Shown: piece by piece, positions 9,928 through 20,106 of the stretch
How the letters are laid out: every line of letters begins with the position of its first letter
Position numbering within the stretch: position 1 is the stretch's first letter
Source of the DNA: Ectobius pallidus
Lineage: Eukaryota; Arthropoda; Insecta; Blattodea; Ectobiidae
Direction: 5' to 3'
Length of the DNA stretch: 64,000 nt
Assembly (NCBI GenBank): GCA_964059195.1
Contig: CAXKWD010000009.1
Location: 148,237,890 to 148,301,889 of the forward strand
The notes under the pieces: generated by a model
The model's database searches: none
Seen by the model: the letters and a program-made list of their open reading frames with translations, nothing else
What the model was told of the DNA's origin: nothing
Made by a program: the position numbers and the translations under genes

Positions 9928-10862
9928 TTTGATTATGTACAATTTTAAAAGGCACTGTGCTATTATTTTACTGTAAGAAGGGCATAACATCAAAGTGACT
10001 ACCAAATTACCCGAGTCTCCCCTACGGTTTGTGATTGTCGTGGCAAGGACTTCTCCAAACGTTGTACATCTTCTTAAGTACGGGCATTTTTAGTCTATCT
10101 CTGAAACACTTGATTATAAATACGTCCCTTTCGTATCATTTAATCCACGCCTACACGAGGTATAAAAGAAGAAGAAGAAAGCACTTAAAGGAGGCCTTGC
10201 TGCACGAGAATAGAATCGAGTTCATGGAGGCGAGGTATCGATTAAGACAAGCGAATGTCTCTTATTCTTCCCTATCGTGTCTTTTGTTTCTGTAAACAAT
10301 GGCAAGGCTTTTAAGGTTTCTGCAGAACAAACACAAGACATTTTCCATAAATACAATAACCAGTTATTATGTGGATCCATTGTCAACAAGAACTCTGTTG
10401 TTCGATTCCAGTTTTGTGCACGTTGCTTCCTTTTACTTCGTCTATATAGGCTTTTAGTTTGACTTTTTTTGTCATGATAGATAGGCCTCTCGCAATATTT
10501 TCACGGGAAAAGTCATATTTCCATTAATTAATATTTGTCATCTTTAAGAGGAAAATTCTACGTGTTTACTTTTTATACCTAGGATATATTTTAGGCGAAA
10601 TTAAAAAACAGGTGGCCCCTTAAGCTCCTCCCATTCGATATTCACATTTGCACGGACTGTGTGATGTATTTTGTTTCTTAACGAAGAAGGATGACCAACT
10701 GTCCTTGTATATATTGTCGCAAGTGACTTCTACCCACCTCATTATATTTCCCGCGAGGTTTGCCAGCCTGTCACCAGTCGTCTAGCGATATGACGTCACA
10801 CCTCTATCGTCCAATCACGAGTTTCTACATAATACGAGGACAGAAGAATTCGCTAGATCTCT
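9928..10862. other. Unassigned, possibly non-repetitive
   Basis: No recognised repeat. An 86-codon frame (10035-10295) has hydrophobic stretches at both ends and a basic middle, but it has no recognisable relative and I do not call it. A promoter-like patch lies at 10785-10820. Confidence 0.45.
10785..10820. promoter_or_regulatory. CRE palindrome plus CCAAT box
   Basis: A perfect TGACGTCA (10791-10798) is followed 12 bp later by CCAATCA (10811-10817) in a relatively GC-rich stretch. That spacing is typical of CRE/CCAAT promoters. No transcript is visible, so this is only a candidate. Confidence 0.25.
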
Positions 10863-11734
10863 TCTCTATATATATATAAAAGGCTTTGTCCTGACTGACT
10901 GAATGAATGACTGACTGACTGATTGACTGAATGACAGGAATCAACGTACAGCCTAAACTATAACAGGTAGAGACTTGGAATTTTGACAGTACCTTCGTTT
11001 TATAATGTAGGTGCTCACTAAGAAAGGATTTTGAAAAATTCTGATTCTAAATGCCAAAAATTAAATGTTTTTGAAAATACTTAATCCCTTTTTACATAGA
11101 ATTATCAATTCCAAATCACAGAATATATTGTTGCCAAATGGTATCAGGTGGGCTTGGAAGAAACAAATGAAATGCACTTTTGACAAATAAGAGAAGTTAT
11201 CAAAATAATTCATGTTATAAATAAATATTACAGAATGAAATCCACTAAAATAATGGAATCACATAACTTTCTCTACCCTGGACATAGAGAAAACAAAACG
11301 AGGTATGGTAATGTGTATATTATTATATTATATCGCAGGTTTTTGGAGAGAAAAGTATGAAAGTGATAATGCTTTCTGTTTAATTTCATCCCCAAAACAG
11401 TTTTATGGTAACATGAGAGTGGGAAATAAAATTTTCCGCCTCGATATTACAATTTTATGTTACAGAAATTTCTGTTTCTTCTTATTTGAACCTCTACCAG
11501 GCTTGCTGTGCACTGTACAAGCGATGGGATGCAAAATTCTAGATCCTCTATGAGCCATAAAGAACTATATCAAGCGTTTTCTGAGGGAATAGTTTGAGTG
11601 TAATAAGTCGTTCTTCCTATTTCAAATTATAAATGCCTATATAAGGACCTAGAATTTAAAATTGAAAATCCTTCATAAGCTAATTTCCAATTACAAAATA
11701 CAAAACCCGGGCGACGCCGGGTCTTTTAAGCTAG
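10863..11734 (+). mobile_element. Non-autonomous Helitron HelA copy 2, full length
   Basis: It starts TCTCTATATATATATAAAAG, has a run of GACTGACTGAATGAATGA near the start, and ends with hairpin CCCGGGCGACGCCGGG, TCTTTTAAG and CTAG followed by host T. It aligns end to end with 1934-2798 in the opposite orientation, which fixes both termini. No coding sequence. Confidence 0.9.
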
Positions 11735-12085
11735 TCATGGTATAAAAGAAAGTGCACCATTTTGTGTGGGTTGGGCGGGATACCACTATCCCAAGGTGCG
11801 CCCTGTTTTTGGATTTTCCCATATTTTAATGCATGATAATTAGGGCAAAGCATTTGATGGTTTTGCATCTTTATTTATTTGAAGGTTAAAAATTAACTCG
11901 AATAGGCCTATATATAAATGTGTATCATGAAATAATTAATTAAATACGAGCAATTTGTTTTTGCATTTTTTTTGCTTTATTTTGCATTTTTCGTCATTTT
12001 CAAGAAATAAGTCTTTTTTGGCAATTTTTAGGTCATTTTTTGGCATTATTAGGCCCTTTTCGGCATTTTTTGGTCATGTTTCAGT

Positions 12086-12353
12086 CATAGGCGTAACCAG
12101 GCCAAACATATGGGGGGGGTTATAACATCCAGGGGTCTGGGATACCCCCCAGGGAGAGGGGGTCCGGGGGTACTCCCCCGGAAAATTTAAAAAATTAAGA
12201 CGCAAAATAACGAGTTTTAAGCTTCCCACGCTTTTTGCTTGTATTAAGTAATTTATGGGCAGACTTAAAAAAATTATACAATTTTCATTTTTTTAATCAA
12301 TGGGGGGGGGGGTTCAAACCCCCAAACCCCCCCCCCCCCTCGGTACGCCTATG
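12086..12353 (+). mobile_element. hAT-type MITE, CATAGGCG family copy 2
   Basis: Ends are CATAGGCGTAACCAGGCC and (inverted) CATAGGCGTACCGAGG. A perfect 8-bp target duplication GTTTCAGT lies at 12078-12085 and 12354-12361. The paralogue at about 49550 (TTTTTCAGTGTAGG) is the empty site, so insertion and both borders are certain. Confidence 0.95.
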
Positions 12354-12359
12354 GTTTCA

Positions 12360-12479
12360 GTGGAGGTAGAGAGGACCTTTTCCATGTACAAATCGTTACT
12401 TTCAGACAACAAACAACCGTTTTTATTTGAGAATCTCCGCCAACTGTTCATAGTTCATTTTAATTCAGGTTTATTGTAA
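12360..12479 (+). pseudogene. hAT transposase C-terminal (dimerisation) remnant
   Basis: Forty codons read VEVERTFSMYKSLLSDNK then FLFENLRQLFIVHFN and end in a stop. The E-R-F-S, L-S-D and E-N-L spacing matches the hAT dimerisation domain that closes hAT transposases. The upstream coding region is lost and the MITE sits at its 5' edge. Confidence 0.8.
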
Positions 12480-12845
12480 ACATCACAAATAAAGAATTAT
12501 TTTTTCTTTCTTTTTAAATGGCACATATTTGCCAGGGGCAATTTGATGGGCATGCCAGCTCAGAAAGCATTTCTTTTTCGCTACGTGTGTCCAAGTTTTA
12601 TAGATTTACTTACTTCTTTAGTAACAAAATAAGTGTTTTTATATTGTAAATTCATTTATAACGCACTGTCATCCATTAAATTGCATTTTCCAATTCATTA
12701 CTTTAAAAACTAATTATAAGTAATAATGGATATATTTATTGTTTTTTTTTTTTAATTTTGTGTCATTTTTCACTATTTTTAGGTCATAAATGCGTTTTGA
12801 TTTTGATTTTTTCACTATTTTATGGTCATTAAATGCCTTGCCCTA

Positions 12846-13281
12846 ATAGTAACATTTAAATAGCACAAACATCAGGATTAATACATCAATTTCAGTTTGA
12901 AATCTGCCAAATTAAGAGGATAACGGAAGGAATATTAACCATTTTCAGCATTATTTGTATTAAAAGTACTGTGTACCTTGATGAAAATGTTGACTAAGTT
13001 TCAGTACCCCCATACACTTTTAAGTCTCACTATTTAAAAAGGCTACACTCGTTATACATTAATTTTTTTTCTTAACAAAATGAAACTGCCATCAGAAGAT
13101 TTTCCCTAATTTTTTAAAATAATTTTCATTTCTTCCTGTAACACTTTTGCCTTATGACAAAGAGTACCAAACATTGAAATATAGAAGGAAATAAACAAAT
13201 ATAAACTTAATACCAACTAAGTAACATAATAATGTTTCACTTGAATAACTTACACATGTAAGCAAACACAAGCAAAATAAA
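12846..13281. other. Unassigned AT-rich sequence
   Basis: No gene or family recognised. Confidence 0.55.
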
Positions 13282-13628
13282 ATCAGGTAAACTGATGTAA
13301 AAAAGTGCCACTATGTTTTTGTTTAATCAGTTATGACTGCAATTATGATATGCAGAATATGTTTTTTTTTTTTTTAATTGATTTCCAAGTTAAGCTCCAG
13401 ATTTATTCATTTGGTTCAATATCAATAGGGTTCTTCCCATGGACATTATAAATGTGTTTTCCAAGTTTCATGAAAATCCGAAAAAGCGTACTTAAGTTAT
13501 GGTGCGTACAGACGCACAGACAGACGGACGGACAGACAGACAGACAGACGGACAGACAGACGGACAGACAGACGGACAGACATTTTTTCGTCCCCCACAC
13601 AATCTCATAAAGTACCATACTGGCACTT
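13282..13628 (-). mobile_element. Helentron-like element E3, internally deleted
   Basis: Both ends are present: hairpin ATCAGGTAAACTGAT with the subterminal repeat at the left (the element's 3' end) and CATACTGGCACTT at the right (5' end). Only 347 bp remain. The tRNA-like core and most repeat units are gone. A (GACA)n-type tract at about 13510-13580 accounts for a Cys/Leu/Ser-Val-rich frame. AATAAA flanks both sides. Confidence 0.85.
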
Positions 13629-14384
13629 AATAAATTAAATATATGGTTCATAATATGCATGGTTTCGAAATATGGCCTAAGATCCTTTCAATGCTGCCAA
13701 AGCAATATCTTCCAGAATAATTTTAATCAATAATAGTATAGTATAGTCAATAGTTTTTATTATAAAAATAAAATATTTGTAGTGATAATACATTTTTCCT
13801 TCAATTTGAGAGTTGCATTAAATATAATTTTTTCTTCGTTTGTAGTAAAGATATAGGCAAACTATTGCGTGGTATTTTGTAAATGCTATTTGTCCTACTA
13901 AAAATCAGACTTCGGGATGAAATCTTATGACCCCTAAATGTGCGATACTCATTTTCTCACGGAAATTATGAATCCATGTCGGACTGCAAAGAAAACAGTT
14001 AACATAATGATTAGGCCCGTCGTTTGTTTCTTATACTTATTCTGTAAATTCTAATGAATTTTAAATTTTCTCTAGGGATATTTTCCGTTATTTTATTAAA
14101 AATTTAGGGTTAGCCACGACTTTAATTTTCGTGATTCCCTGGACAATAGTTCAAACGATTTTTTCTTAAAATTCTATGAAGGGTAGTTATAAACAAGCCA
14201 TCTGTCTGAAGCTGAAATAACTGCACGCGAGTCTCCGGTGTTGCGGGTTGGTATCATGTCTGCTTCAGGCGTTCCCCTGTACTCCCAATCCCAAGAACCC
14301 TGTTGGAATGTCAGAGTATGGAACTACACTATTAGTTAACATGTGGAGTAGTGATTTAACTCATTTCTACGTTTTTTGAAGTGA
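13629..14384. other. Unassigned sequence
   Basis: Contains one copy of a dispersed motif, GGACTGCAAAGAAAACAG near 13980, that also occurs at 23370, 24430, 54145 and within the R repeats. No gene seen. Confidence 0.5.
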
Positions 14385-14610
14385 AATTTCTTTAGCCGCG
14401 GTAGGGGTAAATCGAGAGCTTGTGTAACGCTCAAAATCGTCACGAAATTAGTGAGGTGTGACGGAACGGACTGCACAGAAAACAATCAAATCAATGATTC
14501 GGCTTATCCAAAATTTAAAAAATCCAAACAATAAAAAAAATCAAAGTTCCAAAATTTAAAAAACCCACAATTTAAAAATCCAAAATTTTAAAAATAAAAA
14601 ATCCTTTACG
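14385..14610 (+). repeat. Repeat R, copy 1 (partial)
   Basis: TTTCTTTAGCCGCGGTAGGG, TAAATCG, a CGTCACGAAATTAG block and GGACTGCACAGAAAACAATC occur in the same order as at 63365. An AT-rich run of AAAATTTAAAAAATCC words follows. It is shorter and more diverged than the copies at 27 and 63 kb. Confidence 0.65.
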
Positions 14611-14825
14611 AGTCCAGTAACGAGCAGACCATTTTACCCGATAAAATGCCATCCTCGCGATTCCTACAAGTAGCTCCTCAGTTTTTATCACGAGGCTGAG
14701 TGCATCCCGTTCCAGACTTCCCTACCTCAGAAAAAACAGAGAAGGTACCGGGGATCGAACCAAGGTCTATAGAGACCGCAAACCAGGAGACTACACAGGC
14801 GATTCTTGTTACTATAGCGACGGAT
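14611..14825 (-). mobile_element. SINE2 fragment
   Basis: On the minus strand it contains TTGGTTCGATCCCCGGTACC, a B-box segment, then TTTTTTCTGAGGTAGGGAAG and the ATGCACTCAGCCTCGTGAT block found in the complete SINE2 at 54541. The 3' tail is missing. Adjoining sequence CCAGTAACGAGCAGAC is shared with about 32280. Confidence 0.7.
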
Positions 14826-15280
14826 AATTGAAAAAAAAAATGAATACAGTTACAATTTTTCTAATGGTAGAGGACTGGCTCCAACGTAAATGTCCTTATT
14901 TAGTCTTAGGCAATATTTCATTTTTGGTGTGTGTTGTGAGTGTTGCATCGATCCAGGCTCAGCTCGGCATAATTCGGAAAAGTTCGAGTTTTGACCTTGT
15001 ATAGGTTGAATAACCCTGGAAACTGGGCTGCAAGGTCAACCTGTGTCACCTTGTTGGGTCGATGCAGAGGTCAACACCCTAAACTGCGTGTCAGTTCGAA
15101 ACCCGCTCACAGCAAATTAGCAACTCGTAGCTTTGGGACTTCAGCTTCACTTCTACCACGTTCTTGTTTCGCGATTTTTATGAGATAATTCTAAACTGGG
15201 CTGTGGGTTTTCTGGGTTGCGACTCTGCGAAATCCAAGGGAAAAAAAGTTTATGACAAAAAATGTTCTTTATAATTTTTT
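14826..15280. other. Unassigned sequence
   Basis: No repeat family recognised. A 65-codon frame (14991-15188) has no recognisable features. Confidence 0.5.
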
Positions 15281-15732
15281 GCACTCCTTAACTAATTAGT
15301 GGTACTTACGAACGTTGTCGCCGTGGATCGTAAGTTGACATTTCTGCACGCAATCTTGTTGCTATGGAAACAAAACAAATTTCCGCGCGGTAAGAATTTA
15401 CTTACGTCACTCATCACAAGCCTTTATGGACAAGGCCCCCCTCAGCACAAATATTCGGTTCCCATAAACAACAACAAATGCGAATCACTTTCTGAAATAA
15501 ACATCAATCTTCAATAATGTATATACATAATATTTTCAGGTAATATCACAATTAATATAATTAACTTGATATAAATAATCATCGTGCAAAAAACAGCATG
15601 CAATACACGTGCCGTAAGCGCATTACGGATCTCGGAAAATTGAAAACACTCGGCGCGAGCGCCTCGTTTTTTTCAAACTATTTCCTCGGTCCGTAATCAT
15701 GCCTTACGGCCCTTATATCGCAATATACTATT
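15281..15732 (+). mobile_element. Hairpin element H1
   Basis: It runs from GCACTCCTTAACTAATTAG to CGCAATATACTATT. Near the right end is a long imperfect hairpin with a GGCGCGAGCGCC apex and outer arms GTAAGCGCATTACGG and CCGTAATCATGCCTTACGG. The interior has GTTGCTATGGAAAC and an AT-rich middle (ATAATATTTTCAGG). Seven copies lie in this window and none codes for protein. Mobility is inferred from copy number. Confidence 0.8.
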
Positions 15733-15927
15733 CTGCACAACTTTACTGTAGTAGATTTTCATGTATCGCCCACTGTAATGGAGATAATGTAGAAAAATTG
15801 AAAGTGGATACAAGTGGATACCCCTTAAGTAAGTTTTACAAACAAAGGGATATAGCCATTTTTTTAAATCTTAATTTAAAAAAATCATAAAGAGTCACCT
15901 TAATATTTTAGTTGTAAAGACCCTGTA

Positions 15928-16550
15928 TACAGGGTGTTAATGAATAACACCGAAATATTTTACCTGTGTATAGAGGGGACATAGACAAGCAACTTTTATT
16001 AGGACATTTTTGCTCTATGACGCAAAATGTGTATGCTACAGGGCATTAAAGTCATTATAATTTGGTGCTCATAACTCAATAATTGAGCGAAATAGGGTTA
16101 AAATTTTCATTAAATTGACTTCATGCCTTCTTAGCGATCGATAAAAACCTGATTCTTAACAATTCATCAACAGCTATACCATAATTTAGAATTTTCATAA
16201 TCTGCAAAATTTACTGATTAATCACATGATTGCCCGCCACTGCATTATGTTTTTATTCCTAATTCCAGACCTAACAAAAATGTTTCGTTTGTCTTTTTTT
16301 TCCCTCAGAGTTGTAAGATATCGATCGTCATTTTTTACAATTTTCCCGACCACTACACAATTTTCACTGTTCCTTTGTTTCCCATCAATTCAAGTATTAG
16401 AAGTCAGTGGCGTGCATATCCTTGGGAGATTTTATGTTATAACAGGAAGAATTGAATCCATAGAGCAAAATTCTCCTAATAAAAGTTGCTTGTCTAAGTC
16501 TCCTCTATACACAGGTAAAACATTTCGGTGTTATTCATTAACACCCTGTA
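15928..16550. mobile_element. Non-autonomous Tc1/mariner-like element with ~95-bp TIRs
   Basis: Ends TACAGGGTGTTAATGAATAA are identical in both arms, and pairing continues for about 95 bp (TTTTACCTGTGTATAGAGG, GACAAGCAACTTTTATTAGG). TA flanks both sides (15926, 16551). Ends of this type with TA targets fit the IS630-Tc1-mariner group. A 122-codon frame (16226-16594) crosses the right arm, so I do not call it a gene. Confidence 0.8.
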
Positions 16551-17031
16551 TAATGAATTTAGACTTATGCTACTATGTAAGAGCAATTAATTGAGAAACC
16601 AATAATGATAATGAATATAATAAGATTCATGCTTTGGTAGAGAACGTCTTGTGATATAATTTGATATCACACCTACTCTTCTGGCTCTAGATATTGTGAT
16701 AATGGCGTTTGTCATTAAGAGAAGTTTGTTTGAAGTCTTTGTGACTCTTCATTATGTTTGGAAAGAAAAAGACAAGTGAAGCATGAAACTCGCCAAGGCC
16801 TCCTGTGAACCAGACATCCAGTCTTCCTCGTTTTCTTTCCAGAGACGAGATGTTCTTTTTGCTAGCTTTTCATACCTGGAAAGGAAGAAAGGGCTGAATC
16901 CTTTTTCGTATCATCTGCAAAGAAAACTTGCATTTCCTGACAATATTTGAAAATGAAATATGGAATTATTATTTGGTGTTCTCCCCATTGGCATGTCCTT
17001 GGACTTTGTGCGCAAATTTCGCTGTTATCTC
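16551..17031. other. Unassigned sequence
   Basis: No gene or known repeat recognised. Confidence 0.55.
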
Positions 17032-17675
17032 TAGAGACCGGATTTTAAAGGGAATTCCTTTTTTTATATTTCATCACAAAACGTGATGAAATTGAACAGG
17101 ACATTGCCGAGTAAGTTTCAACTGCAGATGACCTAGTTTTAACGTCCCTTTTTTCCCTTTTTTAGGCTTATCTCCCTTTTTTTTTAGGAACTTTCCCTTT
17201 CCAGTACCTTTTTTGCTAATTTATTTTGAAAAATTCGTAAATTACCTAGTATTTGGTAATATGAAAACATTAAAAAAATTTTCACTGATTCACCATTGAA
17301 AAAATAATTCCTCCCAGCAGAATAGAGCGTTTCAGGGAAATCACAGGCTTGCCATTGCCTAAGTTTCCCATTATAACAAGGTGGGGAACATGGATTTCGT
17401 GTGCTATTTTCCTCTGTGGGAATTTCAACAAGATCAAAAAATTTGTGCAGTCATTAGATGTTACAGAATCAGCAGCTGTAGAGCAACCAAAGGCTTTACA
17501 TAAAACAAACATGTATCTCTCTGTTGAATTTTTACACTCTCTTACTTTTATATCTCTTTTTTCTCACCTTTTTTTGGCAATAATTTTCCCTTTTTTCCCC
17601 ACCTTTTTTGGCAATAATTTTCCCTTTTTTCGTCCTTTTTTGAGTGAAAATTTTCCCTTTAAAATCCGGTCTCTA
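17032..17675 (+). mobile_element. hAT-derived element hAT-B copy 1
   Basis: Ends TAGAGACCGGATTTTAAAGG are inverted repeats. A perfect 8-bp target duplication GTTATCTC lies at 17024-17031 and 17676-17683. The right half is made of CCCTTTTTT words. It aligns throughout with 27708-28350. Confidence 0.95.
17349..17570 (+). pseudogene. hAT transposase internal remnant
   Basis: It reads PLPKFPIITRWGTWISCAIF and continues NFNKIKKFVQSLDV. The P-x-x-T-R-W-G-T-W motif is the hAT segment before the last catalytic block. The frame continues by chance into the CCCTTTTTT repeats. The same remnant in 28024-28230 shows that the internally deleted element itself was copied. Confidence 0.75.
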
Positions 17676-17727
17676 GTTATCTCCTTCTATCCTTGGCTTC
17701 CCCTTTCAGTAAACAGTATTTACTTTT

Positions 17728-17800
17728 CTCCAAGAAAAACCGAAGGTGGCAGGTTCAAATCCCGGTGTCAGAGGATTTTTTCGCTAAAATATTCTCTGGA
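17728..17800 (+). repeat. tRNA-like retroposon 3' fragment
   Basis: GCAGGTTCAAATCCCGGTGTCAG contains a B-box match, followed by GGATTTTTTCGCTAAAAT. The same arrangement is at 33700-33770, so these are fragments of one tRNA-derived family. Confidence 0.5.
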
Positions 17801-17871
17801 GAGGTAAAGTCCAGATCCCTTACCGGTACAAGATAAGCAAATCGTAATATGTAAAAGGTAATTTTATTCTT

Positions 17872-19199
17872 GTGCCGTAAGTTTTAACAGAACACAATTT
17901 CATGGAAATATTTAATACAACAGATATAGCAAGTGTTCAGCTATTTTTCAACACATTCGCTAACGGAATTGAGACATTTCCCATACCGTGAGACCAACAT
18001 TTGAATACATGTGCCACAGAAGTCTGCCGCCTGAGATTTGAACCATTGTGTGATAACCAGAGCTCGGATTGTAATGACATGTCATCTTTTTATTGATGCT
18101 GCATAGACATTGCCAACTTGTAGATAAATCCTAATCATGGCCTCTAGATTATAGAAATGCATTTTTATTAGGTCGTTTTTTGTCATTTTATGCAATTTTA
18201 TATTTTTAGGGCGTTTATTTAATTTTTTGTTCATTATTTTGTCATTTTCGTGTCATTCGCTTCCTAATTTAGTCATTTTCATGCATTTACATTGAGTGTA
18301 TTAACTTTTTTCGTCGCTAGCAGTGCTGTCTTTGAAGTGTTGTTTGTTTAATGCAAGAAGAAAAAGTGTTGTCATGTCTCGGTCGGAAATGAGAATCAAA
18401 GAAACGTCAATTTTTTTTATTATAATACTGTTGTTGTTAGATTGACTTGGCACCAGAGTCTGCCACCTTTAATGCATTATTTATGTAGGACGTACTTTAA
18501 AAAACAATTTTCTTACTTTTCTTCTCAAATGCTCCAATAAAGAACAAAGAACAAAGCTTTTAGACCTACAACATCCTTTCTGCATTTACAGTTTTTACAA
18601 TTATGTACAAATTATTATATAACTTTGTGCGTACATTGATATTTTTTTTATAAATAAAATATCAGTTTTTAGGTAACTCTTTATTTTTTTAAGTCATTTT
18701 CTTTAAAGTTAAGGATCATTTTATAGGTCATTTTGCGAATAATTTTGTGTCATCAGAATCCGGCCCCTGGTGATAACCTTCTCTGTTTCTCTGTCAATCT
18801 CTACCATTCTCTGTCATCCACTGTCATTTCTTGAGGGGTAGGAAAAGATGAAAATCTCTGGGTGCGCGGTCCGAGCTGTAGGGTGGAGACTTCATCACCT
18901 CCCTGAAAGTCTCCTGCAAAAGTTCGGCTAACAGATGTTAAAACATCCACCCTACAGCCTGGACTTCGCTCCCAGTGATTTCCATCTTTGCCTACACCTC
19001 AATAAATGACAGAGAAGCGGAGATGGTTGTCACACAGTGGTTCAAATCCCAGGATGCAGATTTCTACGACACAAGTGTTCAAAAGTGTATGACAAATGTC
19101 TCAATTCATGTGGCGAATATGTTGAAAAATAGCTGGACACTTGACATATCTGTTGCAATAAATATTTTTGTGTATACGGCCCCAGGGACGCGCCTCGTA
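17872..19199. mobile_element. Palindromic mariner derivative M2, interrupted by a hAT
   Basis: The left arm (17872-18057 and 18770-18850) is the inverse of the right arm (about 18940-19199). The right arm has ACATCCACCCTACAGCCTGG then GTGATTTCCATC and ends near CGCGCCTCGTA. Its frames contain VVTQWFKSQDADFYDTSVQK, a mariner C-terminal segment. The hAT at 18058-18769 split the left arm. Confidence 0.85.
18058..18769 (+). mobile_element. hAT-type non-autonomous element inside mariner palindrome
   Basis: Ends CAGAGCTCGGATTGTAATGA and (inverted) CAGGGGCCGGATTCTGATGA pair. A perfect 8-bp duplication GTGATAAC lies at 18050-18057 and 18770-18777. The interior has TTTTTAGG/GTCATTTT words like hAT-A. 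No coding remnant recognised. Confidence 0.95.
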
Positions 19200-19570
19200 A
19201 TATTAACATAAAAGCCTTGTTTAGGTAAGCAAATCATCACTCTGCAATCTTTCTTGTGTGGGAGGAAAACCCCGGAAAACCCCAGACTCAGATTGACCTA
19301 CTCGAGGATGTGAATTCACTGTCTCCCTAATGTTGAGTATTATTATGAAGTGCAATTACTGGTTATCGTTGATTGTAGGCCACCTGCTATCGTTTCCGCC
19401 GTGTGATCGCACAGGAAGCTAGCTGCCTTATCGGCGCGGCATGTTTGATTTCGATTAGTGTATCCTGCGGCAGAGCAAATGAAGATCCGCGGCTATTCAC
19501 CTCAGCATGATGCCAATATTAGTGCCATTTCTAGCAGTGACAAATGGGACGGATCCTGAAATGACTGAAA
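19200..19570. other. Unassigned sequence
   Basis: Contains AAAACCCCGGAAAACCCC near 19268, which resembles part of the SINE4 body. Otherwise nothing recognised. Confidence 0.45.
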
Positions 19571-20106
19571 CTAGAAAATAGCCCGTGGTTTTGCCACGGT
19601 TAAAATGATGCTTAAATACGAAAAAATACGAAGTCTAGAATCCTGAAGGCACTGACAATACATTTACAAAAGTCAGCGCTGGCTTCATCAATTTTTATTT
19701 AAAATATCTCATCACATAAGTTACTATCGCTTTTTCCTTTAGAATATAATTAGTTCCTACTAGCACGTAGATTTCAGAAATTAATTATATCGTAAGCTTT
19801 ATGCAGTTCCAAAGCTACCTGTGAACACTGCTAATACGTATCGTTTCTCAACTGTTTGTTGACAGATAAATATCATGTGTCTTTGGTTTGATAAATTCAG
19901 TGTAATTTTCAAAAATTATATCATTTTTCAAGGGAAGGAGTGGTTTGTTTGGATTTTTATTGTCCGCGATACTTCCAGGGTTAAACTATCAATATATTAA
20001 TTGACTCCAGGATTTTTAAGAAATTTACACTGGCAGTTTATTAAAAATGTTTGAGGTTCAGAGCTATGAAAATTGTAAGTAAAAATAAAATTAGAATATT
20101 TGTTCA

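Larger units (their letters stand above)
11841..12845 (+). mobile_element. hAT-derived element hAT-A copy 1
   Basis: Ends TAGGGCAAAGCATTTGATG and (inverted) TAGGGCAAGGCATTTAATG form a TIR of about 20 bp. The body is rich in TTTTTAGGTCATTTT motifs and holds a hAT C-terminal coding remnant at 12360-12479. A 268-bp MITE is inserted in it. Flanking 8-mers (ATGATAAT, ATAGTAAC) match weakly. Copy 2 is at 49310-50056. Confidence 0.8.

Noticed and set aside
10035..10295. 86-codon open frame with hydrophobic ends and a basic middle
   Set aside because: No recognisable domain, no conserved relatives seen, and no splice or promoter support; length is within chance for this composition.
13403..13660. 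Open frame rich in Cys-Leu-Ser-Val repeats
   Set aside because: It is the (GACA)n simple segment of Helentron-like element E3 read in one frame; similar frames occur at other E copies.
16226..16594. 122-codon open frame in the Tc1/mariner-like element
   Set aside because: It crosses the right terminal inverted repeat and shows no transposase motif.
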